Shown here one piece after another: positions 5,394 through 6,483 of a stretch of DNA of 6,483 nucleotides; the stretch's first letter is position 1; each line of letters begins with the position of its first letter. The stretch comes from Deltaproteobacteria bacterium RBG_13_61_14 (GTDB lineage: Bacteria; RBG-13-61-14), in NCBI GenBank assembly GCA_001797815.1, contig MGQK01000024.1:3527-10009 (forward strand), in the 5' to 3' direction. The translations under genes were made by a program, and so were the position numbers. The notes beneath the pieces are model-generated. The model was not told the DNA's origin, searched no databases, and was given only the letters and a program-made list of their open reading frames with translations.

Positions 5394-5400
5394 GGCTACC

Positions 5401-6483
5401 TCAGATTCCTAAAGATTGATCCTTAGTGTGCACTGTCCACTGTGCACTGTGCCCTTTCTCTTTCGGCTCAATCCGCGCCAGATAGGTGGCCAGCCGCTCG
5501 TTCAGGCCCGGCTCGCCGTCGTAAAACAGGGTGACCATGGGCACCTCCAGCCGGTCCTGGATCTCCTGGAAGATGGCAGAGGTCAGGGTGCCGGGCATGC
5601 AGCCGAAAGGCGCGCAGTTGACCACCATGCTCGCGCCCTGCTCGGCGAACTTGATCGCCCGGCCCAGGGTGATGATGGCCTCGCCCTCGAAGTTGATGGG
5701 CAGGAATTTCTCACCCGCGTCCATCACCTCGGCCATGGCCGGCTCGTGCCGGTCGTTCAGGATCTCTCCCGCGGCCCGATAAAAATCGCGCTCCACCCCG
5801 GTCATGAACCGGTTCTTGATCAGGCTCATGCCCCGGGCGGTGAAGTTGAGCAGGTCTTCCTTGGCCGACCAGGCCTGGATGTGGGCGGTGTAGAGGAACC
5901 ACTCGGCGATGGGGGCCAGCCAGGCCTCGCCGCCGAAGCGCTCGACCGCTTCGATCACCCGGTCGTTGGTGAAGAGGTTGCAGCGCACGTAGATCTCGCC
6001 TACTACGCCGACTAACGGCTTGCGGCCGGGTTTTCTTTCGATCCGGGCGATGCGCTCGGCCGCGCGCCTGAACGCGGGCAGCAATTTCTTGTCCTGCTCC
6101 AGGTCCCGGCTCAAGCTCTGGACCTCTTCCAGGAGCACCCGCTCGGTCTCGCCCGGGTTTTTCTCATAGGGCTTGATCTTGCAGCGGAGCTTCATCAGCA
6201 CGTCGCCGGCTACAAATGCGGACCAGATCCGCCGGCGCAGGGGCTCGTCCAGGCCCTGGTAGTTGTTGATCGAAGAGGGCGACATGATGAGCAGGTCGGA
6301 GTAGCCCTCGCTGTTGAGGATGATGCGGTGCTTGGTCGCATACTGGCCGAAGCGGCAGGGCCCGGTGGCGGTGGGCATAAAGTAGGCGTGCTGCTTCGGG
6401 TCCGCGTCCAGGCTCCGGAGCACGTGGAGCAGCGAGCCGATGGTGGTGACCGTGGGTAGGCACTCGGAGCCGCGGGGGACGCG
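5401..6483 (-). CDS. Acyl-CoA dehydratase activase-related protein (DUF2229 / 2-hydroxyacyl-CoA dehydratase region), C-terminal part
   Basis: The frame is open to the right edge, so the N-terminus is missing; 360 residues are visible before TGA. GSECLPTVTTIGSLL (5-19), MPTATGPCRFGQY (36-48), GVVGEIYVRCNLF (159-171), EWFLYTAHI (194-202), NCAPFGCMPGT (289-299) and LFYDGEPG (319-326) are hallmarks of the C-terminal half of large activase-type proteins that combine a BcrAD/BadFG ATPase with a DUF2229 and dehydratase-like region. Cys8, Cys43, Cys290 and Cys295 are probable iron-sulfur ligands. Relatives couple ATP hydrolysis to low-potential electron transfer, but the physiological substrate of this long type is not established. 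The GTG at 6423 is internal and should not be taken as the start. The last 16 or so residues (HSAQWTVHTKDQSLGI) are encoded partly by a short direct repeat and look like a non-conserved extension. Confidence 0.87.
   Translation of the reverse strand, partial: RVPRGSECLPTVTTIGSLLHVLRSLDADPKQHAYFMPTATGPCRFGQYATKHRIILNSEGYSDLLIMSPSSINNYQGLDEPLRRRIWSAFVAGDVLMKLRCKIKPYEKNPGETERVLLEEVQSLSRDLEQDKKLLPAFRRAAERIARIERKPGRKPLVGVVGEIYVRCNLFTNDRVIEAVERFGGEAWLAPIAEWFLYTAHIQAWSAKEDLLNFTARGMSLIKNRFMTGVERDFYRAAGEILNDRHEPAMAEVMDAGEKFLPINFEGEAIITLGRAIKFAEQGASMVVNCAPFGCMPGTLTSAIFQEIQDRLEVPMVTLFYDGEPGLNERLATYLARIEPKEKGHSAQWTVHTKDQSLGI
5427..5450. repeat. Short direct repeat TGTGCACTGT inside the 3' end of the activase gene
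   Basis: TGTGCACTGT occurs at 5427-5436 and again at 5441-5450, a 14-nt period, with CCAC between. It lies in the codons for the atypical C-terminal tail (HSAQWTVHT) of the minus-strand protein, suggesting that repeat expansion lengthened the reading frame. Confidence 0.5.

Overview
The window is GC-rich, densely coded bacterial DNA, apart from one AT-rich intergenic stretch near 1.62-1.76 kb. Two envelope enzymes with Sec signal peptides point to a Gram-negative-like, probably environmental organism. Charging tRNA-Gln with a dedicated GlnRS, and a large CoA-dehydratase-activase-type protein, fit many lineages. I cannot name the phylum from sequence alone; a PVC-type bacterium (Verrucomicrobia or relatives) is only a guess.

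Layout. (1) 1-999, plus strand: the 3' part of glnS, ending at a perfect hairpin. (2) 1062-1526, minus strand: an XRE-family regulator, with a consensus-like promoter overlapped by two 14-bp ATAC-N6-GTAT sites that look like operators for self-repression. (3) 1667-1927: no supported gene, but inverted repeats, including the same hairpin arms as those behind glnS, here held about 60 nt apart. (4) 1928-2040, minus strand: a C-terminal remnant of a second esterase, 83/100 nt identical to the end of the intact esterase downstream. (5) 2061-2703, minus strand: a two-gene MntA-HepT (MNT-HEPN) toxin-antitoxin module with its own promoter. (6) 2780-3787, minus strand: an intact secreted alpha/beta hydrolase of the acetyl-xylan-esterase/dienelactone-hydrolase type. 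(7) 3895-5313, plus strand: a secreted M20 metallopeptidase resembling PM20D1/carboxypeptidase S, diverging from the esterase. (8) 5315-5393: two hairpins in the convergent gap. (9) 5401-6483, minus strand: the C-terminal part of a DUF2229/2-hydroxyacyl-CoA-dehydratase-activase-related protein, running off the right edge.

How the parts relate. Esterase and peptidase share a 107-bp divergent intergenic region and are both exported, so they may serve extracytoplasmic scavenging of esters and N-acyl or peptide substrates, though nothing shows a shared pathway. The toxin-antitoxin module lies exactly between two copies of the esterase 3' end. It either landed between tandem paralogues, one since eroded, or arrived with a donor esterase end that replaced the host's own. 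This arrangement and the XRE promoter/operator region are the most interesting parts of the window. No CRISPR array, transposase, rRNA or tRNA was seen.
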